Source of the DNA: Candidatus Anaerostipes avistercoris
GTDB taxonomy: Bacteria; Bacillota; Clostridia; Lachnospirales; Lachnospiraceae
NCBI GenBank assembly: GCA_019119895.1
Contig: DWWD01000009.1
Location: forward strand, 1-64,000
Reading direction: 5' to 3'
DNA: 64,000 nt
The notes under the pieces were generated by a model that had not been told where the DNA came from, ran no database searches, and saw nothing but the letters and a program-made list of their open reading frames with translations. The position numbers and the translations under genes are program-made. Shown here in pieces: positions 1 through 8,464 of this stretch (positions are counted from its first letter, which is position 1; every line of letters begins with the position of its first letter).

Positions 1-118
1 CACGGGCTTTGCGAGTACCTGCCATAACCTATCCTCCATAATTGTAGTGAAATAGTCTAAATATCTATCGACTACAATTATAGGCAAAACTTGGGGATCA
101 GGAAATCCGCAGGAATAT

Positions 119-2815
119 TTGGCGCTTACGATTGATTTGTTAGTTTCGTTTATTAAATGGAGTGCGATCATACAGCTAATTACAGAATTAAAGGAATTTA
201 CAAAACGAGAGGATGTTAGGCTGAGGATCATTACAACAACATATATGCAAGCAACAGAATACAAAGCAATACAAGAGTTGGCGAAACTTCCCAATACGGA
301 AATTAGAATTAATTATGAGACAAAACATGCTAGAATGCATGCGAAATCTTATTTATTTAAACGGAAGACAGGATTTTCGACAGCTTATATTGGCTCTTCT
401 AACTTATCAAATCCGGCACTGACAGGTGGGTTGGAATGGAATGTAAAAGTAACAGAAAAAGAATCTTTTGATATTGTGAAGAAATTTAAGGTTTCTTTTG
501 AAAGTTATTGGAATAATGAATCTTTTGAAATATTTGATCCAGAGGATGAGAGGTGTTGTAAAAAGCTGTGGAATGAATTAAAAAAGGATAAATATAATGG
601 GTTAAATCATCGGAAACTTCAAACAACAATCCGACCTTATGTTTATCAGCAGGAAATACTGGACCGTTTATCTGCTGAGAGAAAAGTATATGGACATTAT
701 CATAATTTGATTCAGGCAGCTACAGGAGTGGGGAAAACGATCATTGCAGCGTTTGATTATAAACGTTTTCGGGAGACTCATAATCGAGCCAGGCTTTTGT
801 TTGTAGCACATCGAAAAGAGATTTTGAAACAGAGTATTCAAAAGTTTCAAGAGGTTTTGAATGATTTCAATTTTGGTGAATTATATGTGGGAGGGTATAA
901 GCCAGGGGATATTGAACATCTGTTTATCAGTATTCAGTCCTTTAATTCTGCGGATTTTACAGAATGGACCAGCAGAGATTATTATGATTTTATCATCGTG
1001 GACGAATTCCATCATGCAGCGGCGAAATCCTATCAGGATTTGTTAAACTATTATAAGCCGAAGATTCTATTGGGATTAACGGCGACCCCAGAGCGTATGG
1101 ATGGAAAAGATATTTTAAAATATTTTGATGGGCGTATAGCGTCTACAATGTTCTTGGGAGAGGCAATTAATCGAAATTTATTATGCAAATTTCAATATTT
1201 TGGAGTTACGGATGAAGTTGATTATAGAAATTTTAAATGGACGCGCGGAAGATATGATATCAACGAACTTGAAAAAGTATATACAGCAGATACACGACGT
1301 TGTGCTCTTATATTGAACAGTGTTAAGTATTATGTTTCAGATATAAATGAAGTGAAAGGACTGGGCTTTTGCGTCAGTGTTGCTCATGCAGAATATATGG
1401 CAAAATATTTTAATCAGCATAAAGTTCCATCCATCGCATTATCAGCTAAGAGTGCGGAGGACATTCGAAATGATGCAAGGCAGGATTTAGAAAAGGGAAA
1501 AATTAAATTTATTTTTGTTGTGGATCTTTATAATGAAGGTGTGGATATCCCTTCGATCAATACGATTCTCTTTTTAAGACCAACAGAAAGTGCAACTGTA
1601 TTTCTTCAGCAGCTTGGGCGTGGTTTGAGGATTTGCCCTGGAAAAGATTATCTTACGGTTCTTGATTTTATAGGACAGGCAAATAAAAAATATAATTTTG
1701 CTATGAAGTTTAAAGCAATGGTTGGTAAAAGTCGGAAGTCGCTGAAGAAGCAGTTAGAGGATGGATTTTCAAGTCTTCCAAGGGGCTGCTATATAGAATT
1801 GCAGAAATGTGCTAAAGAGTATGTTCTTGAGAATCTGAAGCAGACAAATAACAATAAGAATATAATGATTGAACATGTGCGGACTTTTAAGGAAGATACA
1901 GGAGAGGAACTGACGCTTGAGAATTTCCTCGAAAAGTATGAGATGTCCCTTTATGAGTTTTATCAAAGTACTGGATCTCGTTCCCTACATCGTTTGAAGA
2001 AATGGGCAAAATTAATTCAGGATGATCGTGATGTGGAGAATAAAATATATCGAATGATGAATGGATTATTTCATGTGGATTCCGCCAGACTTCTTGATTA
2101 TTGGATTCGGTATATCAAAGGGGATAAGATTCCTAAGTCGGAAGAAGAAATCCGGATGCGAAATATGTTGTATTATACATTTCATAAAAAATATCCGGCC
2201 AAAAGCGGATTCAAAGATATTGATGATGGAATTGAATCTGTTTTACATGAAAATTTCGTTCGAGATGAGGTACTTCAGATTTTGGAATATAACAGGAAAC
2301 ATATTAGAGTTGTTGCGGAAAAGAATGAATATAGCTTTGTATGTCCGTTGGATATTCATTGTCGATATAATACCAATCAGATTATGGCGGCTTTTGGGTA
2401 TTTTACAGAAAATGAGTCTCCAGAATTTCGTGAAGGAGTAAAATATTTTAAAGATAAAAAAACAGATATTTTTCTTATTAATCTTAACAAATCAGAAAAA
2501 GAGTTCTCTCCATCAACGATGTATGAGGATTACGCCATTAATTCGACATTGTTTCATTGGCAAAGTCAGAGTCAAGATGGAGAAAAAAGGGAAAGAATAA
2601 AGAGGTATATTCATCATAAAAGGAGAGGTAATACGATTTCATTATTTGTAAGAGAATTTAAAAAGAATGGATCTTATACTGCTCCTTATACATTTTTAGG
2701 CAATGCCGATTATATGAAACACAGTGGGGAGAGACCGGTAAGTTTTGTCTGGAAACTGCATCAGCCAATGCCGGCTGAGTTATTGCCGAAAGCAAATAAA
2801 AGTATTGTGATGTAG
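119..2815 (+). CDS. PLD-domain DEAD/DEAH helicase with C-terminal DUF3427, probably N-terminally truncated
   Basis: Superfamily 2 helicase of the type with an N-terminal phospholipase D-like domain and a C-terminal DUF3427. The PLD-like part (about residues 1-150) shows MHAKSYLF followed by YIGSSNLS. The helicase core follows with Walker A ATGVGKT, a DEFHH box, LTATPER (motif III) and QQLGRGLR (motif VI). The C-terminus has the DUF3427 signature MYEDYAINSTLFHWQS. The frame opens at a TTG with no convincing ribosome site and enters directly in the middle of the PLD domain. Relatives as I remember them carry roughly 150-190 further N-terminal residues. The 118 bases upstream do not encode these in any frame, so the gene is probably 5'-deleted. 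Such helicases often sit in defence or mobile regions, and the AT-rich base composition matches the accessory block it heads. Family assignment is firm; activity is doubtful. Confidence 0.8.
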   Translation: MALTIDLLVSFIKWSAIIQLITELKEFTKREDVRLRIITTTYMQATEYKAIQELAKLPNTEIRINYETKHARMHAKSYLFKRKTGFSTAYIGSSNLSNPALTGGLEWNVKVTEKESFDIVKKFKVSFESYWNNESFEIFDPEDERCCKKLWNELKKDKYNGLNHRKLQTTIRPYVYQQEILDRLSAERKVYGHYHNLIQAATGVGKTIIAAFDYKRFRETHNRARLLFVAHRKEILKQSIQKFQEVLNDFNFGELYVGGYKPGDIEHLFISIQSFNSADFTEWTSRDYYDFIIVDEFHHAAAKSYQDLLNYYKPKILLGLTATPERMDGKDILKYFDGRIASTMFLGEAINRNLLCKFQYFGVTDEVDYRNFKWTRGRYDINELEKVYTADTRRCALILNSVKYYVSDINEVKGLGFCVSVAHAEYMAKYFNQHKVPSIALSAKSAEDIRNDARQDLEKGKIKFIFVVDLYNEGVDIPSINTILFLRPTESATVFLQQLGRGLRICPGKDYLTVLDFIGQANKKYNFAMKFKAMVGKSRKSLKKQLEDGFSSLPRGCYIELQKCAKEYVLENLKQTNNNKNIMIEHVRTFKEDTGEELTLENFLEKYEMSLYEFYQSTGSRSLHRLKKWAKLIQDDRDVENKIYRMMNGLFHVDSARLLDYWIRYIKGDKIPKSEEEIRMRNMLYYTFHKKYPAKSGFKDIDDGIESVLHENFVRDEVLQILEYNRKHIRVVAEKNEYSFVCPLDIHCRYNTNQIMAAFGYFTENESPEFREGVKYFKDKKTDIFLINLNKSEKEFSPSTMYEDYAINSTLFHWQSQSQDGEKRERIKRYIHHKRRGNTISLFVREFKKNGSYTAPYTFLGNADYMKHSGERPVSFVWKLHQPMPAELLPKANKSIVM

Positions 2816-3271
2816 AAGAAGGGTTTGTAGAAAAAACTGAATATATCGTATAATTATGTGTGATACACTTATATTTTAATGCTCATATCAAATACTATTA
2901 TTTGCTTGCAAGATAAAAGAGAGCCGCAGAGTGATTCTTTCAGTGTAGTCTAAAAACATACACCTTTTCTAATATGTGTAGTATATATTATGACTTACAA
3001 ATATACAATTGAAATTAAAAAATTTTCAATGGTTCCATGGGTGAAGATAAGTTTCAAATTTTGAAATTTTATCTGCTGTATTCTTTGCATAATGGCGTGA
3101 TATATTAGTATTAATTGATATTATTAAAGGAATAGATTAAAATAATATTAAACGGAAAAGAGTGGATTTCTTTATATTGGAGTATTATGTATTGAAAAAT
3201 TAATGTAATTATAATGAACAAAAGGAATTGTGTTCGTCCAGTAATGGTTTAAATAGATGGAGAAAAGAGGC
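2816..3271. other. AT-rich intergenic stretch without a recognisable gene
   Basis: About 450 bases of very AT-rich DNA between the helicase and the surface-protein gene. I see no conserved coding frame. A short inverted repeat (TTTCAAA/TTTGAAA, near 3052-3070) is the only structure noted. The promoter of the downstream pair must lie here but cannot be fixed with confidence. Confidence 0.5.
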
Positions 3272-4621
3272 ATGAGGTATAGGTATACAAAAGAGAAAAG
3301 TTTAAAATTAAGAAGACTCAATGAAAAAGCATTAGAAATGAAAGGAAGAATTGCTAGAGGGTTATTAGCGGTAGTATTGGTAGGAGCATTAACAACTATA
3401 ATGTCTTTTAACGCAAATGCTAATAGTTCCAATGTATATTATCTTGGAGAGGTGGTTAATGCAGGGAAAGATACTGGTTTTTCTGAAAACGAAGAGATTA
3501 CAAAGAAAGATCCGCATTATAATTGGAGGATTGGAAATTTTTTTGTAACTGGCTATACTCAGGTAATTACAGATGACAGCAATCCGATTTTTTTAAAAAC
3601 AGTGGGCGATAAGGTTGTTCTTAATTTTCAATTAGAACAGGATATTGATGCTTTGAATAATGATAAATCTCTCATGATTGCAAATGATCAAAAGGCATAT
3701 GATAATTTGTTATATAAGGATGAGACTGCATTTGGAAGAGGAGCTTTGATTATAAGAAAGACAGATGCATATCAAAATAAAAAAAATACTTCTCAATTGT
3801 ATACGGATTATTTGTCAGGAGTTAAAGTTGGAGCAAATACTCAGGTAGAAGTTTGTGAAGAGGGCGATTATGAAGTTGCATTAGATTACAGTATTAGAGA
3901 TAAAAAAATTACTGTGCCTTTTATAGATAAGACAATAAGAAGTACTTATAATGATTATAAAATTTATTTTACTTTTTCAGTAAGAAATGGAAACTGTATG
4001 GTTTTTCCGTTTGATGTAGCTACGGGTGAAGAACTGACAAATAAAGCAATTACTGAAAAGGGATTTTATCTAGATTTGGCAAAATCCAGATACTTAGAGA
4101 TTAATATAAAAAGAGAAGTTCTTCGTGAGGGGGCGACGGGTCTTACAGAGGATGTTAGATTCAATAAGCCTGCTAGTGATGGAGAAAAATATACAGATGA
4201 AGGGATTTATACTATTACAGTATCAAATCCATACACAGATGAAGAAACAGTTAAAAAAATCTATGTTGGGACAAATAGTGTTCTCAAAGCATATATGACT
4301 ACAGGATATACAATTAGTGATATCCAGTCATTGCTTAAAGATGGAGCAACTATTGATGATGATGGGAATATTACTATCCCGGAGGAAGTAGAAAAAACTA
4401 AAAATGCGGAAAGTGTTTCGTTAAAAAAGGTCAATAAAAATGATGAAGTTCAATTTGCAACGAGCAGTATGGTTGGTGGGAGTATTTGCATTGTTCTGGC
4501 TTTATTTATCGTTTATTTGTTAGTTAAAAAGAAGAAAAAAGATAAAAGGGTTAATACAGCAGTCCCAGTAGGTTCTGAGGAATCAGTATCAGAAAAATTA
4601 CCGGAGGAGGATGAGGTATAA
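3272..4621 (+). CDS. Membrane-anchored surface protein of unknown family, coupled to the downstream lipoprotein
   Basis: I do not recognise the family. The 449-residue product has a basic N-terminal region, a hydrophobic signal segment (about residues 29-46) ending in NANA, a long polar extracellular part (about 50-400), one transmembrane helix (near ICIVLALFIVYLLV) and a lysine-rich cytoplasmic stop-transfer tail. This predicts a type I membrane protein facing outwards. The start at 3272 is preferred over 3257 because GGAGA lies eight bases before it. The stop codon shares one base with the start of the next gene (TAATG), so the two are probably translated together and may act together. A role as carrier or partner for the toxin-like lipoprotein is inference only. 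Composition is AT-rich, like the rest of this island. Confidence 0.7.
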   Translation: MRYRYTKEKSLKLRRLNEKALEMKGRIARGLLAVVLVGALTTIMSFNANANSSNVYYLGEVVNAGKDTGFSENEEITKKDPHYNWRIGNFFVTGYTQVITDDSNPIFLKTVGDKVVLNFQLEQDIDALNNDKSLMIANDQKAYDNLLYKDETAFGRGALIIRKTDAYQNKKNTSQLYTDYLSGVKVGANTQVEVCEEGDYEVALDYSIRDKKITVPFIDKTIRSTYNDYKIYFTFSVRNGNCMVFPFDVATGEELTNKAITEKGFYLDLAKSRYLEINIKREVLREGATGLTEDVRFNKPASDGEKYTDEGIYTITVSNPYTDEETVKKIYVGTNSVLKAYMTTGYTISDIQSLLKDGATIDDDGNITIPEEVEKTKNAESVSLKKVNKNDEVQFATSSMVGGSICIVLALFIVYLLVKKKKKDKRVNTAVPVGSEESVSEKLPEEDEV

Positions 4622-5778
4622 TGAAAAAATTAATTGCTTTATTAATGGCATCAATTTTGTTTCTTACAGCCTGTAACTCTGGAATAAAAAATGAGGAGAG
4701 TAATGAGAATAACACTAAAATTATGGAAGATGAAATTTCTATTGATATAGAGCCAGAAACTTTTGCTGATTTAAGTGATGAAAATTTGCTTCAGTATATT
4801 GAAGATGAGGTTTATGCAGGAATAACTGAGCAGTTAGCTAGTGAAGATTATACTGTTGAGAGCGTTGATGCCATATACATTTCTAAGGAGTATTTAGAAG
4901 AGATTGAATATAATTCTCAAGAAAATATATATTTTGGCTATACATTGTCGGAGTTGGACGCTCAATATAACGGGACAAGATATGTTTTCACTCTTGGGGA
5001 TGATGGACAGACAACGACAAAAACATTTGAAAAATATGATGATACATATGAACAGGTAATTAAGAATATTGCAATAGGCACTGGGGTAATTTTGGTTTGT
5101 GCTACGGTCTCGGTTGCTTCAGTGGGGGTTGGAGCTCCTGCTGCGGTAAGTATGGTTTTTGCAGCATCTGCAAAAACTGGTGCGACGTTCGCACTATCAT
5201 CAGGAATTATTAGTACTGCAGGGGCAGCAATTGTAACTGGCATAGAGACTAAAAATGTTGAGGAGACCCTTAAGACAGCAACACTTGCCGGTAGTGAAAG
5301 CTTTAAATGGGGAGCTATTGTAGGTGTCGTTACTGGTGGAGTGTCTGAAACTGTTTCTTTGGCTAAATCTGCAAGAAGTAATCCGACTCCAAGAGAATCA
5401 GAATTAAAAGTTCTTGAACGAACCAAAGGGGCAAAAGAACAGATTTCCTATTTGGATGGTGTCGAAGTTTCATCTAGGACAAAGGGCGCAACACGCCCGG
5501 ATGTTGTTGTAAAAAATGCAGATGGATCGGTTAAAGCAATTGAAGTAAAGAATTATAATCTCGCATCTTCAAAAAGTAGAAGCGGATTATACAAGGAATT
5601 GAAAAGACAAGTAGCCAGTAGGGTTAATAATTTGCCTTCAGGATCAACACAGGAGATTGTTTTGGATATCAGGGGGAGAGGTTTTTCTAAAAATGTGATT
5701 GATGATGTGGTGGCAAACATACAATCACGTTGTGCTCCTGTGTATAAAAATATTCCGGTAACAGTCATGAGCTATTAA
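4621..5778 (+). CDS. Lipoprotein with C-terminal PD-(D/E)XK-like (restriction-endonuclease-fold) toxin domain
   Basis: A 385-residue exported protein that looks like a lipid-anchored polymorphic toxin. The signal peptide ends in lipobox LTAC with Cys18 as the lipidated residue. Residues 25-140 are acidic. Residues 145-235 are a Gly/Ala-rich hydrophobic stretch like those that precede toxin tips in polymorphic toxins. The last 130 residues contain RPDVVV, then AIEVKNYNL, then KELKRQVASR and IVLDIRGRG. The D...ExK spacing and the following Q and DxRG motifs match the restriction-endonuclease-fold toxin families known from toxin C-termini. The predicted activity is therefore a nuclease. No WXG, LXG or RHS part is present, so delivery would be via the lipoprotein or its coupled partner. 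The subfamily is not resolved; the nuclease reading is inference from motifs. Confidence 0.7.
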   Translation: MKKLIALLMASILFLTACNSGIKNEESNENNTKIMEDEISIDIEPETFADLSDENLLQYIEDEVYAGITEQLASEDYTVESVDAIYISKEYLEEIEYNSQENIYFGYTLSELDAQYNGTRYVFTLGDDGQTTTKTFEKYDDTYEQVIKNIAIGTGVILVCATVSVASVGVGAPAAVSMVFAASAKTGATFALSSGIISTAGAAIVTGIETKNVEETLKTATLAGSESFKWGAIVGVVTGGVSETVSLAKSARSNPTPRESELKVLERTKGAKEQISYLDGVEVSSRTKGATRPDVVVKNADGSVKAIEVKNYNLASSKSRSGLYKELKRQVASRVNNLPSGSTQEIVLDIRGRGFSKNVIDDVVANIQSRCAPVYKNIPVTVMSY

Positions 5779-5782
5779 ATAG

Positions 5783-6079
5783 TGTCAGTCACAAACCTTC
5801 ATATATGCTTGTTTGGCAGACGCTGTAGTTGATGATTTATTAAAATAAGCCGATATAAAATTTGCAAATGGACTTATTAAGAAAAGTCCGGGTAAAGTTT
5901 TAACTAAGATGAATCAATAGGTTCCAAAGTAGGATTTAAATTTATTACAAAATTCGGAATGAAAGGAATTGTTTACTTCGGGAGTAGGCGCTATCGTTGG
6001 TGGTGGATTGGATTTAGTAGAAACTAAGATTATTTCAAAACATGTATATAAGTGTTTTTTGAAGAATATTTGTAGGTGA
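5783..6079 (+). pseudogene. Remnant of an EcsC-family protein gene, several frameshifts and stops
   Basis: Directly after the toxin stop codon the DNA still encodes pieces of an EcsC-family protein in shifting frames. One frame gives QTFIYACLADAVVDDLLK, a stop, then ADIKFANGLIKKSPGKVLTK. A second gives VGFKFITKFGMKGIVY. A third gives GVGAIVGGGLDLVETKII and then runs to the TGA at 6077-6079. In order, these match the C-terminal half of EcsC proteins as I know them. The N-terminal half is absent, so the lipoprotein-toxin gene now abuts a 5'-deleted, decaying gene. No ribosome site or intact frame remains. Confidence 0.75.
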
Positions 6080-6085
6080 AAGTAT

Positions 6086-6640
6086 ATGAAGAATAAGTGG
6101 AAAGAAATTTTGATGAATCCGTGGACTATAACTGTAGGGGGAGGACTGATACTTTCGATTTTCCTATCTGTTATAAATGATTTGGTCAAAAAGGAACAAG
6201 TATTTAATACTATAAGTAGAATTTTATCAACAATATTTAATGTATGTATTATGCTTTTAAATCGTAAAATCAAAATATGGTGGTTATTACTTGGCATTGT
6301 AGTTTTTATCATTTTATCTATTCTTTTTGTGAGGTGCTTGAATCATACCCAAACAACACCTAATAAACCAGAATTTTTAGAATATACGCAGGATACAATA
6401 CTAGGTTATAAGTGGAAATGGAATTGGCAAAAAGATATTTATGGTAAATATTACGTCGAGAATCTTTGTCCGATATGTTTGCAATGTGATACTCCATTGG
6501 TTGATAATACATATGGATATAGAGGAAAATATAAATGTTTACGTTGTGGAGAAGAATATTTTAAAACTTTACCTGACTTTAAACATGTGAAAATGATGAT
6601 TGGTGACAATGTTCGGCGTAAATATTTTACAAATGAATAA
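6086..6640 (+). CDS. Membrane protein with C-terminal zinc ribbon
   Basis: A 184-residue protein with two hydrophobic helices (about residues 12-30 and 66-84) and a cytoplasmic C-terminal segment containing CPICLQC and CLRC, a four-cysteine zinc-ribbon pattern with the two knuckles about 20 residues apart. Similar small proteins occur widely in Firmicutes without a known job. It is the first intact gene after the toxin-like lipoprotein and the EcsC remnant, so it could be an immunity or accessory protein, but nothing in its sequence proves that. Start chosen at the ATG preceded by GTGAAAGT; the ribosome site is weak. Composition is AT-rich, like the upstream island. Confidence 0.6.
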   Translation: MKNKWKEILMNPWTITVGGGLILSIFLSVINDLVKKEQVFNTISRILSTIFNVCIMLLNRKIKIWWLLLGIVVFIILSILFVRCLNHTQTTPNKPEFLEYTQDTILGYKWKWNWQKDIYGKYYVENLCPICLQCDTPLVDNTYGYRGKYKCLRCGEEYFKTLPDFKHVKMMIGDNVRRKYFTNE

Positions 6641-6832
6641 GTGTACGAAACAAGGTAGTATTTTTTCACATTGAAGTAAAGTAGGTAATAATGAAAAGGT
6701 TGTGATAAACTAATTTTGTGTGAGAGCTTTATAGCATCTCAAAGTAAAGATATGTTACACAGGTAAAAAATGATCAAAATAAATAAAATATAATAATTCA
6801 GTAAGGATTTGAAATATATCTATAGAAGAAAA

Positions 6833-6875
6833 GATTCCGTCAAATTGAAAGGAAGCAATTTGGCGGAATCTTTTT
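6833..6875 (+). terminator. Rho-independent terminator hairpin
   Basis: GATTCCGTCAAATTG pairs with CAATTTGGCGGAATC (one mismatch) around an eight-base loop, followed by TTTTT. It would end transcripts leaving the accessory island. Confidence 0.75.
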
Positions 6876-6956
6876 GTCTGTCAGAGAGTATTTTTATATT
6901 CGCGAAATTTACATGGTCTTTTATGGAACAAATGACATGCAATGCCAAAAAGGAGG

Positions 6957-6987
6957 TTGCTATCACGTTTGCGTGATAGGGTAAGCT
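6957..6987 (+). promoter_or_regulatory. Candidate MerR-type promoter with 19-bp spacer and internal palindrome
   Basis: TTGCTA and TAAGCT are 19 bases apart. The spacer contains most of the palindrome CTATCACG-TTTG-CGTGATAG. MerR regulators typically act on over-long 19-bp spacers with a dyad inside, and the next gene is a MerR regulator. The -10 box is poor, so this is tentative. Confidence 0.4.
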
Positions 6988-7014
6988 CTTTAGGCGGAAA
7001 GAGGGAAGACCGTG

Positions 7015-7416
7015 ATGAAGAGAAGGATAAGTGAAGTCAGTAAACTGGCCGGAGTAAGTAAAAGAACACTGCAGTATTATGACGATGAGGGAGTCCTGGT
7101 GGCAGAAAGATCAGGGAACAATCATCGATTGTACGATGAGGAAATGCTGGAACAAATATGGAAGATTATAGTATACAAAGGTCTGGGATTTGAATTAAAG
7201 GAGATAAGACAGCTATTGCAGGGATTTTTGGAAGAGCAGAAGGAATACCTGGAGCTGCGAATAGAAAATATCAGGAGTGAATTACATCAGTTAAACGAGC
7301 ATCTGGAACTTATTTCGTTTGTATTGAAGCATGGGATGCCCCAGGTTCCGGAGGAAGGTGAAGGGAAAACATATGTGGAAGAAATGGATGAATGGAAGAG
7401 AAAAATATCCATATGA
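7015..7416 (+). CDS. MerR family transcriptional regulator, short form
   Basis: DNA-binding regulator of 133 residues. The N-terminal winged helix carries ISEVSKLAGVSKRTLQYYDDEG, the classical MerR recognition region, followed by RLYDEEML and an EIRQLL helix, then a coiled-coil dimerisation helix (about residues 75-110). There is almost no effector domain and no cysteine pattern for metals, so the inducer cannot be named. The start at the ATG is chosen because GAGGG lies eight bases before it; a GTG directly in front is possible. The palindromic 19-bp-spacer promoter upstream suggests autoregulation. The next gene is 90 bases downstream and unrelated in sequence, so its target is unknown. Confidence 0.85.
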   Translation: MKRRISEVSKLAGVSKRTLQYYDDEGVLVAERSGNNHRLYDEEMLEQIWKIIVYKGLGFELKEIRQLLQGFLEEQKEYLELRIENIRSELHQLNEHLELISFVLKHGMPQVPEEGEGKTYVEEMDEWKRKISI

Positions 7417-7506
7417 AATGATAAAAGGCGTATAATAATTAATAGTTAGTAATTAATAGTTAGAAAATCGTGAAATGAATGTATAAAAGAACGAAGGGGG
7501 TATTTT

Positions 7507-8142
7507 ATGGAAAAGTTTGATGATAATAAGTTATTTCAATTTGTTTATGTAAGTGCCATGAGGGATGCTGTTCTGCAGAAAGCATATGAGGGAGAGAAAA
7601 AGTGGCTTACAACAGAAGAAACTTTGGAAGCAAGGAATAAAGTAAAAGAGTACATAGATTATATTTTAGAAGTTGGCTTTAAAAATCAGGAAGAGCATGA
7701 TAAAAAATTTATAGAAACTGCCAGTGGTGTATGTGATGTGATTAATAAAAAAATTGAAACCAACGGAAGGAATGGTCAGTTTACATTTGGAAATGCGCAG
7801 AAACTGATTAATATTGTGTGCAAATATTTCTATATAATTTCCTATAAGGATTCTTATGTCAGAGAGAAATTTAAATATTGTCATTGTCCGATGGATAGTA
7901 TTTTACTTGAAAATGTTTGGAGCAAAAAAAAGGACGAGATAAAAGAACAAAGTAACATGAATGTAAATGATTTTAAATCCAGCTGGGGAAAAGAAAATTG
8001 GAAGATAAACGATAAAGAAAATTACGAAGTGCCGGATCGATATAGTATCTTTCAGGATAATGTACGTGCGCTGGCCCAAAATGAAGGCATTTTCCCGATA
8101 GAGTATGATTATAAAATATGGGGAGAGAACCTGGAAAAATAA
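7507..8142 (+). CDS. Hypothetical protein, 211 residues
   Basis: I do not recognise this protein. It is soluble, charged and predicted mainly helical, with no signal peptide or membrane helix. A CHCP motif near residue 125 and a conserved-looking Trp/Lys-rich stretch (SSWGKENWKIND, about residues 160-171) are the only landmarks. A GAAGGGGG ribosome site lies seven bases before the ATG. It stands alone between a MerR gene and a clear terminator, and its base composition is more AT-rich than the DUF2935 gene that follows, which hints at acquisition together with the upstream island. Confidence 0.65.
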   Translation: MEKFDDNKLFQFVYVSAMRDAVLQKAYEGEKKWLTTEETLEARNKVKEYIDYILEVGFKNQEEHDKKFIETASGVCDVINKKIETNGRNGQFTFGNAQKLINIVCKYFYIISYKDSYVREKFKYCHCPMDSILLENVWSKKKDEIKEQSNMNVNDFKSSWGKENWKINDKENYEVPDRYSIFQDNVRALAQNEGIFPIEYDYKIWGENLEK

Positions 8143-8153
8143 GTCTTTAATAT

Positions 8154-8194
8154 AAATCCCGGAGATTGTTCAGAACTCCGGGATTTGTTTTTTT
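8154..8194 (+). terminator. Rho-independent terminator
   Basis: AAATCCCGGAG pairs perfectly with CTCCGGGATTT across an 11-base loop, followed by a run of T. It ends the gene at 7507-8142. Confidence 0.9.
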
Positions 8195-8464
8195 AGTATT
8201 TCTGCTTATCTGGAAAAATGTGAAAAGAAGTTATATAATCTTCTGACATTTTTGGAGCAAAGGAAGAAATTTCCTTCGGTAATATATCGAAAAGTATGGA
8301 TTTTATGATTCAGATTGCTGTTTCAAATAATTCGGAACTTTCGTTGAACCATACCTATAAGACAGTGCTGCCTCATAGGTTATGGTCTTCCTTGAAAATC
8401 AATTCCCCAAATCTTTGGCCCTGTCATATATTATAGAGAATATGTAAATAACAGGGTGTAAAAC
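8195..8464. other. Leader region of the DUF2935/multicopper oxidase pair with an inverted repeat
   Basis: No gene is seen. ACCATACCTAT at 8349 pairs with ATAGGTTATGGT at 8386-8388 around a loop of about 26 bases. Downstream, CATATATTA (8425-8433) fits the sporulation sigma-K -10 pattern CATAnnnTA, but no clear matching -35 is present, so promoter class is unproven. Confidence 0.35.

Larger units (their letters stand above)
6641..7014. other. Intergenic stretch with one terminator and a regulator promoter
   Basis: No gene is visible. The first 190 bases are AT-rich and featureless. A strong hairpin follows at 6833-6875, and a MerR-like promoter lies at 6957-6987. The composition change from AT-rich to moderate GC occurs across this stretch and probably marks the edge of the accessory island. 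Confidence 0.5.
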
